Assembly: GCF_016899855.1 (NCBI RefSeq)
Contig: NZ_JACJJG010000020.1
Location: forward strand, 1 to 40,314
Direction of reading: 5' to 3'
Source of the DNA: Marseilla massiliensis
Lineage (GTDB): Bacteria > Bacteroidota > Bacteroidia > Bacteroidales > Bacteroidaceae
DNA: 40,314 bases
Shown here: piece after piece, positions 24,847 through 33,373 of the stretch
Layout: each line of letters begins with the position of its first letter
How positions within the stretch are numbered: position 1 is the first letter of the stretch
Position numbers and translations under genes: made by a program
The notes under the pieces: generated by a model
Told to the model about the DNA's origin: nothing
What the model saw: only the letters and a program-made list of their open reading frames with translations
Database searches by the model: none

Positions 24847-26021
24847 AGATTTTATTTATAACCGTTGGTGATAGGTTTGGTTCCGGAAAGGCTTTGCTGA
24901 ATTTGATAAACGGAATAAAAAACACTTATGATATAAAAGTTGTGTATTCAGAATCTTTAGGATTGCAATATGATTTGGCGAAAATGGGAATAGAAACATT
25001 TCATATTCCAATGAGATTTGATGTTTATCCGCCTCTTAAATCTCTAAAAGATTATATGTTATTTGTTCCAAGATTACTTCGAGATTTATTTATAAATAAA
25101 AGAGCCGAGACAAAGTTAAAAGCATTAGTCATGTATTTAAAGCCAGATATAGTGCATACAAATGTTGGCGTGTATAGAATTCCGGCATATGTATGTTACA
25201 AATGTGGTATTCCTCATGTTTGGCATTTAAGGGAATATCAAACCTTGGATATGGGATATAATCCATATGGAGGAATTGAAGGCATTGTGAAAACTATAAA
25301 TAAGACGAAAAGTATCCCTATTTGCATAACAAAAGGGTTGGCAAGTTATTATGGCTTAGATACTGCAAGAATAATTTATGACGGAATAAAGAGACCTGTT
25401 AATATTCAAGATACTGAAAGAGAAAATGCAAGCAGATATTATCTTTTTGTCGGAAATATCACAAAGCATAAGGGATGTTCGGATTTAATAAATACTTATG
25501 TTAAACTGATAGAGGAAGAGAATATGAAAACACCATTATTGTTAGCAGGTGGGATAGATTCAGTTTATGCAAAAAAAATAATGGCCTATGTTGAAAATAA
25601 AAAAATGTCTGATATTATACGCTTTATAGGATTTCGTGATGATGTTTATTCTCTTATGAGAAATGCAAAAGCATTAATAGTACCGTCTATTTTTGAATGT
25701 TTTGGACTTATAACGGCAGAAGGAATGTATAATAAATGTTTGATAATCGGTCGTGACACAGGGGGAACAAAAGAGCAAATGGATAATGCATATGAATTTT
25801 CAGGACGTGAGTTATCGTTGCGATTCACAGATAATGACGGCTTGAGAGATGCAATAATGGAAGTTGAGAATGGAAAATATTCCAAATATGAAGTAGGAAG
25901 TGAAGCTTTTAATGTTGTCGATAAACTCTATTCAATAGAAACGAATTGTAATACAATTAAGAATATATACGAACAAATAGTAATAAATAAGGATAATGGA
26001 CGTGTCAATAATCATTGTTAA
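24840..26021 (+). CDS. GT4-family glycosyltransferase
   Basis: 393 residues with a GT-B layout. The N-terminal half opens with MVKILFITVGDRFGSGKALL and contains PDIVHTNVGVYRIPAY and PHVWHLREY. The C-terminal half holds YYLFVGNITKHKGCSDLI, RFIGFRDDVYSLMRNAKALI and the EX7E motif in SIFECFGLITAEGM. The family transfers a sugar from a nucleotide donor with retention. Donor and acceptor are not predictable. It overlaps both neighbours, indicating tight translational coupling. Confidence 0.88.
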   Translation: MVKILFITVGDRFGSGKALLNLINGIKNTYDIKVVYSESLGLQYDLAKMGIETFHIPMRFDVYPPLKSLKDYMLFVPRLLRDLFINKRAETKLKALVMYLKPDIVHTNVGVYRIPAYVCYKCGIPHVWHLREYQTLDMGYNPYGGIEGIVKTINKTKSIPICITKGLASYYGLDTARIIYDGIKRPVNIQDTERENASRYYLFVGNITKHKGCSDLINTYVKLIEEENMKTPLLLAGGIDSVYAKKIMAYVENKKMSDIIRFIGFRDDVYSLMRNAKALIVPSIFECFGLITAEGMYNKCLIIGRDTGGTKEQMDNAYEFSGRELSLRFTDNDGLRDAIMEVENGKYSKYEVGSEAFNVVDKLYSIETNCNTIKNIYEQIVINKDNGRVNNHC

Positions 26022-26889
26022 TTATAATACTAAATCTGTTACGGAAAAATGCATTGAGAGTATTATATCGCAAACAAAAGTGGTGGAATATGAGATTATA
26101 TTGGTGGATAACAATTCTAACGATGGAAGTGTGAACTTGTTTGCCAATGACAAAAGAATACATTTCCTCCCTTCAAATATAAATCTGGGTTTTGGAAGAG
26201 CAAATAATTTAGGCTATAAAGCAGCAAAAGGGAAATATGTTTTTCTTTTAAATTCGGACACTATTCTTTTAAATGATGCTGCTTCCATTTTTTATTCGAA
26301 AATGGAAAAATCCCCTAAAAATATTGCATGTATTGGTGCTTTTTTACTAGATAAAGATTTGCATCCAAATCAATCATATGGAAGATTTCTGACAATGAAA
26401 AGGGTTTTAAGTATGTTAATTACTTCTTACTTAAAAAAATATAGAGCAAAAAGTTCTGATAAGAACCATTGGGGTAAGTATGAAGATTGGATGGAAGTAG
26501 AAATGGTTATTGGAGCTGATATGTTTATCAAAAGGGATGTTATAGAAAATCTAGGATTGTTTGACGAGAGCTTTTTCATGTATCATGAAGAAAATGATAT
26601 GCAAAGACGTTTCCACAAACATGGATATAAGATGGCTTTAGTCAAAGGGCCACAAATAATACATTTAGAGCAAGTAAGTAGTTCAAAATGTACACTTATG
26701 GATAAAAAAATCATGAGTGAAACAGGTTTGTTTAATTATATGAGAATCTGGCTTACAAAGTCTCAATTCTACATTTTAAAAATTATTTATATTATATTAA
26801 AGTTGCCTATATTTTTAGATGGAAGATATTCCTTAAAAGATTCATGTAAATATTTTTGCTTTTTATTTGGCCTGAAATATAAACGATAA
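25996..26889 (+). CDS. GT2-family glycosyltransferase, rhamnosyltransferase-like
   Basis: 297 residues with a GT-A fold. Visible motifs are VSIIIVNYNTKSVTEKCIES, ILVDNNSNDGS (about 35-45), NLGFGRANNLGYKAAKGKYV, FLLNSDTIL with the donor/metal Asp, and GLFDESFFMYHEENDMQRRF with the acidic E-D-x-D/Q-R-R block. This form (WbbL-like) often uses dTDP-rhamnose, which the rml genes downstream would supply; that match is an inference. It starts within the 3' end of the previous gene (26-bp overlap). Confidence 0.88.
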   Translation: MDVSIIIVNYNTKSVTEKCIESIISQTKVVEYEIILVDNNSNDGSVNLFANDKRIHFLPSNINLGFGRANNLGYKAAKGKYVFLLNSDTILLNDAASIFYSKMEKSPKNIACIGAFLLDKDLHPNQSYGRFLTMKRVLSMLITSYLKKYRAKSSDKNHWGKYEDWMEVEMVIGADMFIKRDVIENLGLFDESFFMYHEENDMQRRFHKHGYKMALVKGPQIIHLEQVSSSKCTLMDKKIMSETGLFNYMRIWLTKSQFYILKIIYIILKLPIFLDGRYSLKDSCKYFCFLFGLKYKR

Positions 26890-26906
26890 TTTGAAAAATA
26901 CAAATA

Positions 26907-27725
26907 ATGAAAATATTGGTTTTTACAGGAGGATTAGGCAACCAGATTTTTGAGTATGCCTTTTATCTGTATTTAAAAAAACGTTTTCCTGACGAACATT
27001 TTTATGGATTGTATGGAAAAAAATTGAAAGAGCATTATGGCCTTGAAATTGATAAATGGTTTCAAGTAGAGTTGCCCCGGCAAACATGGTGGGTTCTACC
27101 TGTAACAGGCCTGTTCTACATTTATAAACAGTTTTTTCCAACTTCACAATGGCTCGATTTGAATCAACTTGACTGGATACATGAAAAAGCCAAGGTGTTT
27201 TTCCCTTTTAAGTTCAACAAGCGTTTTATCCCTGATGTGGAATGGCTGAAATGGAAGGTTGAAGAGGAGGCTTTGTCTGATAAGAACAAAATGGCCCTCA
27301 AGGATATAAGGCAAGCAAATTCATGCTTTATTCATGTACGGAGAGGCGATTATTTATCTCCGACATTTAAATCTTTGTTTGAAGGTTGTTGTACTTCAGA
27401 ATATTACAATTCAGCAATAAAAACAATAAAATTAAAAATTCCCAAAGTGAAATTTGTATGTTTTTCGGATGACATACAATGGATGAGGCAGAACTTGGAT
27501 TTAGGAAAAGATACCTTGTTTGTTAATTGGAACACGGGCGCTAATTCTCCATTGGATATGTATCTCATGTCAAAATGTAAATGTGGAATAATCGCTAATA
27601 GTACATTCAGTTATTGGGGAGCACGATTGGGGCGTACAAAAGAATGTATTATTTATCCCAAAAAATGGTGGAATAGCGATAAAGGAAATCCTGACATTTT
27701 CTTAGAGCATTGGATAGGACTGTAA
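26907..27725 (+). CDS. GT11-family glycosyltransferase (alpha-1,2-fucosyltransferase-like)
   Basis: 272 residues. GT11 motifs are all in place: GGLGNQIFEYAF (8-19), HVRRGDYLSP (143-152), FSDDIQWM (186-193) and NSTFSYWGARLG (231-242). The family transfers L-fucose from GDP-fucose to the 2-OH of a galactose-type acceptor. No GDP-fucose synthesis genes are in the window, so the donor would be made elsewhere. It begins 17 bp after the GT2 gene, and base composition becomes less AT-rich from here. Confidence 0.9.
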   Translation: MKILVFTGGLGNQIFEYAFYLYLKKRFPDEHFYGLYGKKLKEHYGLEIDKWFQVELPRQTWWVLPVTGLFYIYKQFFPTSQWLDLNQLDWIHEKAKVFFPFKFNKRFIPDVEWLKWKVEEEALSDKNKMALKDIRQANSCFIHVRRGDYLSPTFKSLFEGCCTSEYYNSAIKTIKLKIPKVKFVCFSDDIQWMRQNLDLGKDTLFVNWNTGANSPLDMYLMSKCKCGIIANSTFSYWGARLGRTKECIIYPKKWWNSDKGNPDIFLEHWIGL

Positions 27726-27738
27726 TTTTTTATCAAAC

Positions 27739-28848
27739 ATGAAAATTCTTTATTTCATAAACGGGCTAAACTATAAAGGTGGTATGGCTCGTATCGTCGT
27801 TGACAAGGCTAATTATTTGGCTGATAAATTCCATCATGATGTCACAATTTGCGTTGCAAATGATGTAGAAAGCTCGGCATACAATCTTTCCAAAAATGTG
27901 AAATTATGTAAAATCGGGGGGGGTAATCAACTGAATGCCAATTCATTAAGAAAAATCGTCGGTTGTTTTACTCAAATTAAAAATATATCAAGGCTTCTCA
28001 ATGAGATTGAGCCAAATATTGTAGTTAATGCCCAAACCCAAGTGGTAACATGGACATTGCCTTTTATAAGAAGAGACATACCTAAAATAATGGAGATTCA
28101 TTTTTCTTATTTGGGTATGGAATACAATCTAAATGATAAAAGCAGGTTATTCAAGACTTTATATTTTGCTGTCGCAAAATCCATTTACAGACGTTATGGC
28201 CGCTTTGTTATCTTAACCGATGAAGACAGGCACTACTGGAACTTGAAAAATATGGTTGTAATAAATAATTTCACCCAACTTTCCACTGACCGCCTATCGG
28301 ATTTAAGCAGTAAACGTATAATATGCGTAGCTCGCTACCATGTACAAAAGAGATTGGACCTGCTCATTGACGCATGGGCCAAAATACATGATAGACATAA
28401 TGATTGGAAGGTTGAAGTGTTCGGCATGGGGCCAGACAAGGCTATATTACAATCGTTAATCGATAAATTGGGATTGACTGATTCGTTTATCCTTAATGAT
28501 GCGGTTGACGATGTTAAGTCTGAATACTTGAAAAGCAGCATTTTTGCATTAACTTCTGAACATGAAGGATTTGGTCTTGTATTATTGGAGGCAATGACTG
28601 TGGGTCTTCCAATATGTATGTTCAATATTGTAGGTGTAGGGTGGGCCTATAATAACGGGCAAACAGCTTTGGCATGTGATTTTGGCAATACGGAGAATTT
28701 TGCGAAAAATTTGGAAAAGTTAATTGAGAGTCCACATTTACGGTTGAAACTGAGGAACAATGCCTTGAAAGAGTTACCCAAGTACAGCATAGACCATATA
28801 ATGTCACAATGGAACGATTTATTCATAAAGTGTTGTAATAATGCTTGA
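27739..28848 (+). CDS. GT4-family glycosyltransferase with an in-gene G8 tract
   Basis: 369 residues. N-terminal GT-B domain from MKILYFINGLNYKGGMARIV, VVNAQTQVVTW, MEIHFSYLGMEY; C-terminal donor domain with RIICVARYHVQKRLDLLIDA, VEVFGMGPDKAIL and the EX7E motif in TSEHEGFGLVLLEAM. Codons 60-62 run through eight consecutive G residues (27916-27923; reads K-I-G-G-G-N-Q). The frame is open with G8; loss or gain of one G would truncate the protein after about 60 residues, so the gene is a strong candidate for slipped-strand phase variation. The sequence shown is the ON state. Confidence 0.9.
   Translation: MKILYFINGLNYKGGMARIVVDKANYLADKFHHDVTICVANDVESSAYNLSKNVKLCKIGGGNQLNANSLRKIVGCFTQIKNISRLLNEIEPNIVVNAQTQVVTWTLPFIRRDIPKIMEIHFSYLGMEYNLNDKSRLFKTLYFAVAKSIYRRYGRFVILTDEDRHYWNLKNMVVINNFTQLSTDRLSDLSSKRIICVARYHVQKRLDLLIDAWAKIHDRHNDWKVEVFGMGPDKAILQSLIDKLGLTDSFILNDAVDDVKSEYLKSSIFALTSEHEGFGLVLLEAMTVGLPICMFNIVGVGWAYNNGQTALACDFGNTENFAKNLEKLIESPHLRLKLRNNALKELPKYSIDHIMSQWNDLFIKCCNNA
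27916..27923 (+). repeat. Poly-G tract 1 (G8), contingency-locus candidate
   Basis: Eight G residues within the 5' part of the GT4 gene, in the context TAAAATC-G8-TAAT. The same 19-nt string occurs at the second tract 1.1 kb downstream. Homopolymer G runs of this length are unexpected in DNA of this composition. Confidence 0.75.
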
Positions 28849-29026
28849 TTATTAATGTCAGCCAAACTATAAGCTGAATGGTTATAATGCAAAGTATTTT
28901 GTATTTTTACATTTTGCTTATAATCAGGCTCTTTGAAATAAGCCGTTTTTTATGCCGTAAAATACTGTCTTTCATGAGACAAACAAGCACATCTTGCGAA
29001 CTAAAACATAACATATTAAAAACGCC

Positions 29027-29596
29027 ATGTTAACAAAAGTAAAATCGGGGGGGGTAATACATGATTTCCTCCTTCAAATAAAATTTATCGTAGTCGAGTT
29101 TCTTAATCTTACTTATTCGTTTGTACCAAATCCGATAAGACGCTATTATTTATTGGTGTTTGGCATCTGGATTGGTAAAAACAGTTGTATCCACCGAGGA
29201 TGTAAATTCTTTCATGTCGGGAATTTTAAAATAGGTAGTAATTCCGTTGTCAACTTTGGATGTTACTTAGATAACCGCCGTGGCATAAAAATCGGGAATA
29301 ATGTAGGCATAGCCCACGGAACTAAAATCTACACTCTCGGACACGACATTGATAGTCCGATGTTTGAAACGAAAGGCGCCCCTGTCGTAATTGAAGATAA
29401 TGTATTTATTTTCTCAAATGCGATGATTATGCCCGGAGTTACAATAGGCGACGGGGCAATCGTTTTACCGGGTAGCATCGTTACAAAAGATGTTCCGGCA
29501 AGAAAGATAGTGGGTGGCAACCCGGCAAAAGTAATAAGGGACAGGACGGCGGAAATAGATTATAATCAAAGTTATAAATATTGGTTCGCTTTATAA
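29027..29596 (+). CDS. Left-handed beta-helix O-acetyltransferase with a G8 tract at its 5' end
   Basis: 189 residues. Hexapeptide repeats run from about residue 60: GNFKIGSNSVVNFGCYLDNR, GIKIGNNVGIAHGTKIYTLG, VVIEDNVFIFSNAMIMPGVT, IGDGAIVLPGSIVTKDVPA, closing with KIVGGNPAKVIRDR. This is the WbbJ/maltose-acetyltransferase type, expected to O-acetylate a sugar with acetyl-CoA. Codons 7-9 run through G8 (29047-29054; reads K-S-G-G-V-I-H). The gene is open in this state; a change of one G would abort translation early. The gap of 178 bp ahead has a TTACATTTTG string that only roughly resembles a promoter. Confidence 0.88.
   Translation: MLTKVKSGGVIHDFLLQIKFIVVEFLNLTYSFVPNPIRRYYLLVFGIWIGKNSCIHRGCKFFHVGNFKIGSNSVVNFGCYLDNRRGIKIGNNVGIAHGTKIYTLGHDIDSPMFETKGAPVVIEDNVFIFSNAMIMPGVTIGDGAIVLPGSIVTKDVPARKIVGGNPAKVIRDRTAEIDYNQSYKYWFAL
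29047..29054 (+). repeat. Poly-G tract 2 (G8), contingency-locus candidate
   Basis: Eight G residues twenty bases into the acetyltransferase gene, in the same TAAAATC-G8-TAAT context as tract 1 but read in a different codon phase. Slippage would switch the gene off. Confidence 0.75.
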
Positions 29597-29599
29597 TTG

Positions 29600-30796
29600 A
29601 TGAATATTTTATTTTTACTTAAATCCTTTGAAATAGGCGGTTTGGAAGTCGTCACGTCTGTATTGGCAAACAAGTTTTCAGATGAAGGCCATAATGTCGT
29701 GTTGTGGGCTTTTTACGAGGGTAAGACATCGTTGACCGACAGGCTTAACGGCCGTGTAAGAATATTTTACGGGAAAGGTTTTAATGCGGGGAAGGAAAAT
29801 GTAAAGTCCCTTCGCCAAATACTCAAAGAGAATAATATCCAGGTAGTAATAAACCAGTGGGGGTTGCCGTTCGTCCCGGCGTTAACATTAAAAAAAGCCT
29901 CCAAAGGATTGGGTATCAAAATAATAGCAGTATATCATAATGACCCTTTGTCTAATGGACGCACCAAGCAGGTCGAAATATCGTTGGAACGATGTGACAA
30001 TGTTATAAAACGCTCTTTCCTAAAGCTCAAATTACATTTACTTAAATCAGTCACAGCGGCAAGTATGCGTTATATTTATCGTAATAGTGACAGGTTTATG
30101 GTACTGTCGGAAAGTTTCATCAAGCATTTCGAGGATTTTACTGGCATTAAAAATGCAAAGAAATTAATTGTACAGACTAATCCTGTTACGATAAATACGG
30201 AACATTATGAGCTTGATTTGGCAGACAAACAAAAAGAAATAATATATGTCGGTAGGATTGACCATCAGCAGAAACGAACATCAAGGGTCATAGAAACTTG
30301 GGCGTTATTGGAGGACAAATATCCGGATTGGACATTAAGGATTATCGGGGATGGCGAGGAACGTGAAAATCTTGAAAGATTTTGTAAAGATTTGAATTTA
30401 CGCAATGTATTTTTTGAAGGTTTTAAGCAACCAACTGAATATTATAAACGAGCCTCTGCTTTACTATTGACTTCCGAATATGAAGGCTTTGGCTTGGTTA
30501 TTGTCGAAGGTATGTCATTTGGAGTCGTTCCTGTTGTTCTCGGAAGTTATTCTGCGGTTTACGATATTATTAAAAATGGGGAAAACGGAATAATTGTTCC
30601 TTATGATAAATCGTCAGGGTTTCATCCGGAAGAAATGGCCAAACATATAACTTGGCTTATTGAACATGAAACTGAACGGGATAATATTGCAAGAAATGCT
30701 TATGAGAGTAGCAAGACATTTTCGTTAGACAAGATTGCAAGTAGTTGGCAATCAGTGTTTAACAACTTATCGTGGGGGGGGGTAAAAAAGCCTTAA
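29600..30796 (+). CDS. GT4-family glycosyltransferase ending in a G9 tract
   Basis: 398 residues from the ATG at 29600 (a TTG at 29597 directly after the previous stop is not preferred). Start MNILFLLKSFEIGGLEVVTS is typical GT-B. The donor domain has IIYVGRIDHQQKRTSRVIET, LRIIGDGEERENLERF and the EX7E motif TSEYEGFGLVIVEGM. The frame reads into nine G residues (30774-30782) and stops four codons later (GGVKKP then TAA). Directly downstream, in another frame, lies a second copy of the donor domain. With G10 both frames join into one protein of about 583 residues; with G8 a stop follows the tract at once. Normal GT4 length suggests the G9 form is already functional. Confidence 0.9.
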   Translation: MNILFLLKSFEIGGLEVVTSVLANKFSDEGHNVVLWAFYEGKTSLTDRLNGRVRIFYGKGFNAGKENVKSLRQILKENNIQVVINQWGLPFVPALTLKKASKGLGIKIIAVYHNDPLSNGRTKQVEISLERCDNVIKRSFLKLKLHLLKSVTAASMRYIYRNSDRFMVLSESFIKHFEDFTGIKNAKKLIVQTNPVTINTEHYELDLADKQKEIIYVGRIDHQQKRTSRVIETWALLEDKYPDWTLRIIGDGEERENLERFCKDLNLRNVFFEGFKQPTEYYKRASALLLTSEYEGFGLVIVEGMSFGVVPVVLGSYSAVYDIIKNGENGIIVPYDKSSGFHPEEMAKHITWLIEHETERDNIARNAYESSKTFSLDKIASSWQSVFNNLSWGGVKKP

Positions 30797-31350
30797 CCTT
30801 AAAACAAAAAGAAGTTATATATGTCGGTCGCCTTGACTATAACCAAAAACGTGTTTATCGTGTGATTGAAACATGGAGCTTGATTGAAAGTGAACATCCT
30901 GATTGGAAACTTACGATAGTTGGTGACGGGCCGGAGCGAAACAACTTGGAATATTTGGTACAAAACTTAAACCTACAAAACGTCAGCTTCGAGGGTTTCC
31001 AGCCTCCTGTCCCATATTACAAACGGGCATCAATTCTTTTGCTAACATCAGAATACGAGGGATTCCCTTTAGTTTTGCCAGAATGTATGAGTTTGGGAGT
31101 TGTTCCTGTTGTTTACGGTAGTTATTCCGCTGTTTACGATATTATCAATGATGGTAAAGATGGAATTGTTATACCTTTTTCAAAAGACGGCTTTCATGCT
31201 GAAAAGATGGCTGAAAAACTTTCTGTTATTATGTCCGATGAAAAACTTAGATGTACAATGGCCGACAATGCTGTCAAAAAAAGCAGCAATTATTCCATTG
31301 ATAAGATTTACAAACAATGGTTGACAACATTTAATGTACTCTTAAACTAA
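30772..31350 (+). CDS. Second GT4 donor domain without an N-terminal half (frame-switched extension)
   Basis: 192 codons that encode only the C-terminal GT4 domain: VIYVGRLDYNQKRVYRVIET, LTIVGDGPERNNLEYLVQNL, FEGFQPPVPYYKRASILLLT and the EX7E motif SEYEGFPLVLPECM. It is closely similar to the end of the preceding gene over its whole length, evidence of a tandem duplication. No ATG exists near its beginning; the only in-frame start is a GTG inside the poly-G tract, without a Shine-Dalgarno, so independent translation is doubtful. I read it as a reserve module joined to the upstream glycosyltransferase when the tract gains one G (or loses two). A remnant of a recombination event is the alternative. 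Confidence 0.7.
   Translation: MGGGKKALTLKQKEVIYVGRLDYNQKRVYRVIETWSLIESEHPDWKLTIVGDGPERNNLEYLVQNLNLQNVSFEGFQPPVPYYKRASILLLTSEYEGFPLVLPECMSLGVVPVVYGSYSAVYDIINDGKDGIVIPFSKDGFHAEKMAEKLSVIMSDEKLRCTMADNAVKKSSNYSIDKIYKQWLTTFNVLLN
30774..30782 (+). repeat. Poly-G tract 3 (G9) at the junction of two GT4 donor domains
   Basis: Nine G residues, context TTATCGT-G9-TAAAAAAG. The tract sits exactly between the end of one GT4 gene and the start of an out-of-frame second GT4 domain, so its length decides whether they are fused. Confidence 0.8.
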
Positions 31351-31454
31351 GGCATAAAAGTGTGTTTTATTATCTATTCTTGTTCTTTGAGCAAAAATTC
31401 TAATTTTTATAGGAATGGATAAAAATGTAATAAAAACAACTTTATCACATTGAT

Positions 31455-32207
31455 ATGGAGAAAGTAATAATACTTAATATTGCCATACAGTCAATAACAA
31501 GAAAAGAACTCCTGAATTCGTTGTATGATGGTGTATTAATAACTCCAAATGTTGACCACCTTGTAAAATTACAACATGACAAGGATTTCTATGATGTCTA
31601 CCAAAAGGCCGAATGGGTAATATGTGACAGCAAAATCCTCTACATATTGTCCAAGTTGTTGAAACATTCCTTACCTGAAGCAATACCCGGAAGCAGTTTT
31701 TTCACGTCTTATTATATGTACCACAAAGATGACCCTGACTGTAGGATTTTTCTTTTAGGTGCAAAAGAAGGTGTAGCCGTAAAAGCGATGGAAGGAATCA
31801 ATGAGAAAGTAGGCAGACAAATAGTTGTTGGGGCACATTCACCTTCTTTCGGATTTGAACGGAACGAGCAGGAATGCATGGATATTATTGACATCGTAAA
31901 CAAAAGTGGTGCTAATGTTTTGCTTGTCGGTGTTGGTGCTCCGAAACAAGAAAAGTGGATAATGAAATACCGTGATAAGATGCCCAATGTGAAACTTTTT
32001 ATGGCTCTCGGTGCAACGATAGATTTTGAGGCAGGGACTTTGAAACGGGCACCACTGCTTTGGCAGAAAATCGGAATGGAATGGCTTTACCGTTGCTTGA
32101 AAGAACCAAAGAGATTATTCAAAAGGTATTTTGTTGATGATATGCAATTCTTCTTTTATTTCATGAAACAATTGATGGGAATATACAAAAATCCATTCAG
32201 CAAATAG
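31455..32207 (+). CDS. WecG/TagA/CpsF-family glycosyltransferase (GT26)
   Basis: 250 residues. GT26 motifs: LITPNVDHLVKLQHDKDF with the conserved N.D (about 28-45), AEWVICDSKILYILSKLL, LLVGVGAPKQEKWIMKY (about 155-171), FMALGATIDFEAGTLKRAP and the end MEWLYRCLKEPKRLFKRYF. The family adds ManNAc-, ManNAcA- or Glc-type residues to lipid-linked acceptors at the membrane surface, usually as the second sugar after a WecA/TagO-type primer. A WecA-like gene at the left of the window would supply such a primer (inference). It follows the duplicated GT4 domain by 104 bp. Confidence 0.9.
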   Translation: MEKVIILNIAIQSITRKELLNSLYDGVLITPNVDHLVKLQHDKDFYDVYQKAEWVICDSKILYILSKLLKHSLPEAIPGSSFFTSYYMYHKDDPDCRIFLLGAKEGVAVKAMEGINEKVGRQIVVGAHSPSFGFERNEQECMDIIDIVNKSGANVLLVGVGAPKQEKWIMKYRDKMPNVKLFMALGATIDFEAGTLKRAPLLWQKIGMEWLYRCLKEPKRLFKRYFVDDMQFFFYFMKQLMGIYKNPFSK

Positions 32208-32379
32208 TAATCTTTATTTGCGAAACAATTTACAGATTAAAGCTATAGGCAATAATATAATCGTTGCCAAATATGCACAAATTAAACGAAATATTTCCGT
32301 GATTTTATACACATTTATTCAATTTTGGTCTACAAAGATAATATAAATCAACAGAAAAACCAATATAAAATCAAATTCC

Positions 32380-33288
32380 ATGAAAGGAATCGTATTAGCT
32401 GGTGGCAGCGGTACACGTTTATATCCTATCACCAAGGGAATCAGCAAGCAGCTTATCCCGATTTTCGACAAGCCGATGATTTATTACCCAATTTCCGTAT
32501 TGATGCTCGCTGGTATCAGGGAAATTCTGATTATCTCGACACCTTACGACTTGCCGGGGTTCAAACGGCTGTTGGGTGACGGAAGCAACTTCGGGGTTAG
32601 GTTCGAGTATGCGGAACAACCATCGCCCGACGGACTGGCACAGGCGTTCATTATCGGGGAGAAGTTCATCGGGGACGATTGTGCTTGCCTTGTGTTGGGT
32701 GATAATATTTTCTATGGTGCAGGACTTAACGATTTGCTGGAACAAGCTGTTGTCGACGCAGAAAAGAACGGCAAGGCGACGGTATTTGGTTACAGGGTTA
32801 GCGACCCCGAACGTTACGGTGTGGCGGAGTTCGACAAAGACGGGAACTGTCTTAGCATCGAGGAAAAGCCCGAACACCCGAAGAGCAACTATGCCGTTGT
32901 TGGATTGTACTTCTATCCGAACAAGGTTGTCAGCATTGCAAAGAGCATTAAGCCGTCGGCACGCGGTGAGTTGGAAATAACTACGGTAAACCAGGAATTC
33001 CTGAAGGACAAGGAGCTGAAGGTGCAGACGATGGCTCGTGGATTTGCTTGGCTTGATACTGGTACTCATGATTCTTTGTCGGAAGCATCTACTTTTATTG
33101 AAGTATTGGAAAAACGGCAAGGTTTGAAAGTCGCCTGTCTTGAGGGTATTGCCTATCGCAAAGGATGGATAACAGCAGACAAACTAAGGGAAGTGGCACA
33201 GCCGATGTTGAAGAACGACTATGGGAAATACCTAATGTCTATTCTTGGCGAGAAGGTAGACACGCTGGAGAGGAACTTGGAGTACTGA
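32380..33288 (+). CDS. rmlA: Glucose-1-phosphate thymidylyltransferase
   Basis: 302 residues, the standard RmlA length. The nucleotide-binding start [20 protein letters not shown] is complete; then [66 protein letters not shown] and [16 protein letters not shown] are all classic. It makes dTDP-glucose from dTTP and Glc-1-P, the first step of dTDP-L-rhamnose synthesis. All four rml genes follow in the order A-C-D-B. The 172-bp gap before it is AT-rich with no clear promoter box. Base composition is more GC-rich than the glycosyltransferase genes, as for conserved genes of the host. Confidence 0.97.
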   Translation: MKGIVLAGGSGTRLYPITKGISKQLIPIFDKPMIYYPISVLMLAGIREILIISTPYDLPGFKRLLGDGSNFGVRFEYAEQPSPDGLAQAFIIGEKFIGDDCACLVLGDNIFYGAGLNDLLEQAVVDAEKNGKATVFGYRVSDPERYGVAEFDKDGNCLSIEEKPEHPKSNYAVVGLYFYPNKVVSIAKSIKPSARGELEITTVNQEFLKDKELKVQTMARGFAWLDTGTHDSLSEASTFIEVLEKRQGLKVACLEGIAYRKGWITADKLREVAQPMLKNDYGKYLMSILGEKVDTLERNLEY

Positions 33289-33373
33289 GAAATTAAAAAT
33301 TAAGAGTTAAGAATTAAGAAAAATGGCATTGTAGCTTAAACAAGTTATTTTGCTATTCTCCTTAAATTATAAA

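Noticed and set aside
30772..31350. The second GT4 domain as an independently translated gene from the GTG in the G tract
   Set aside because: No Shine-Dalgarno, the start lies inside a slippery homopolymer and a glycosyltransferase lacking its acceptor half would not be expected to work alone; a frame-switched extension explains it better.
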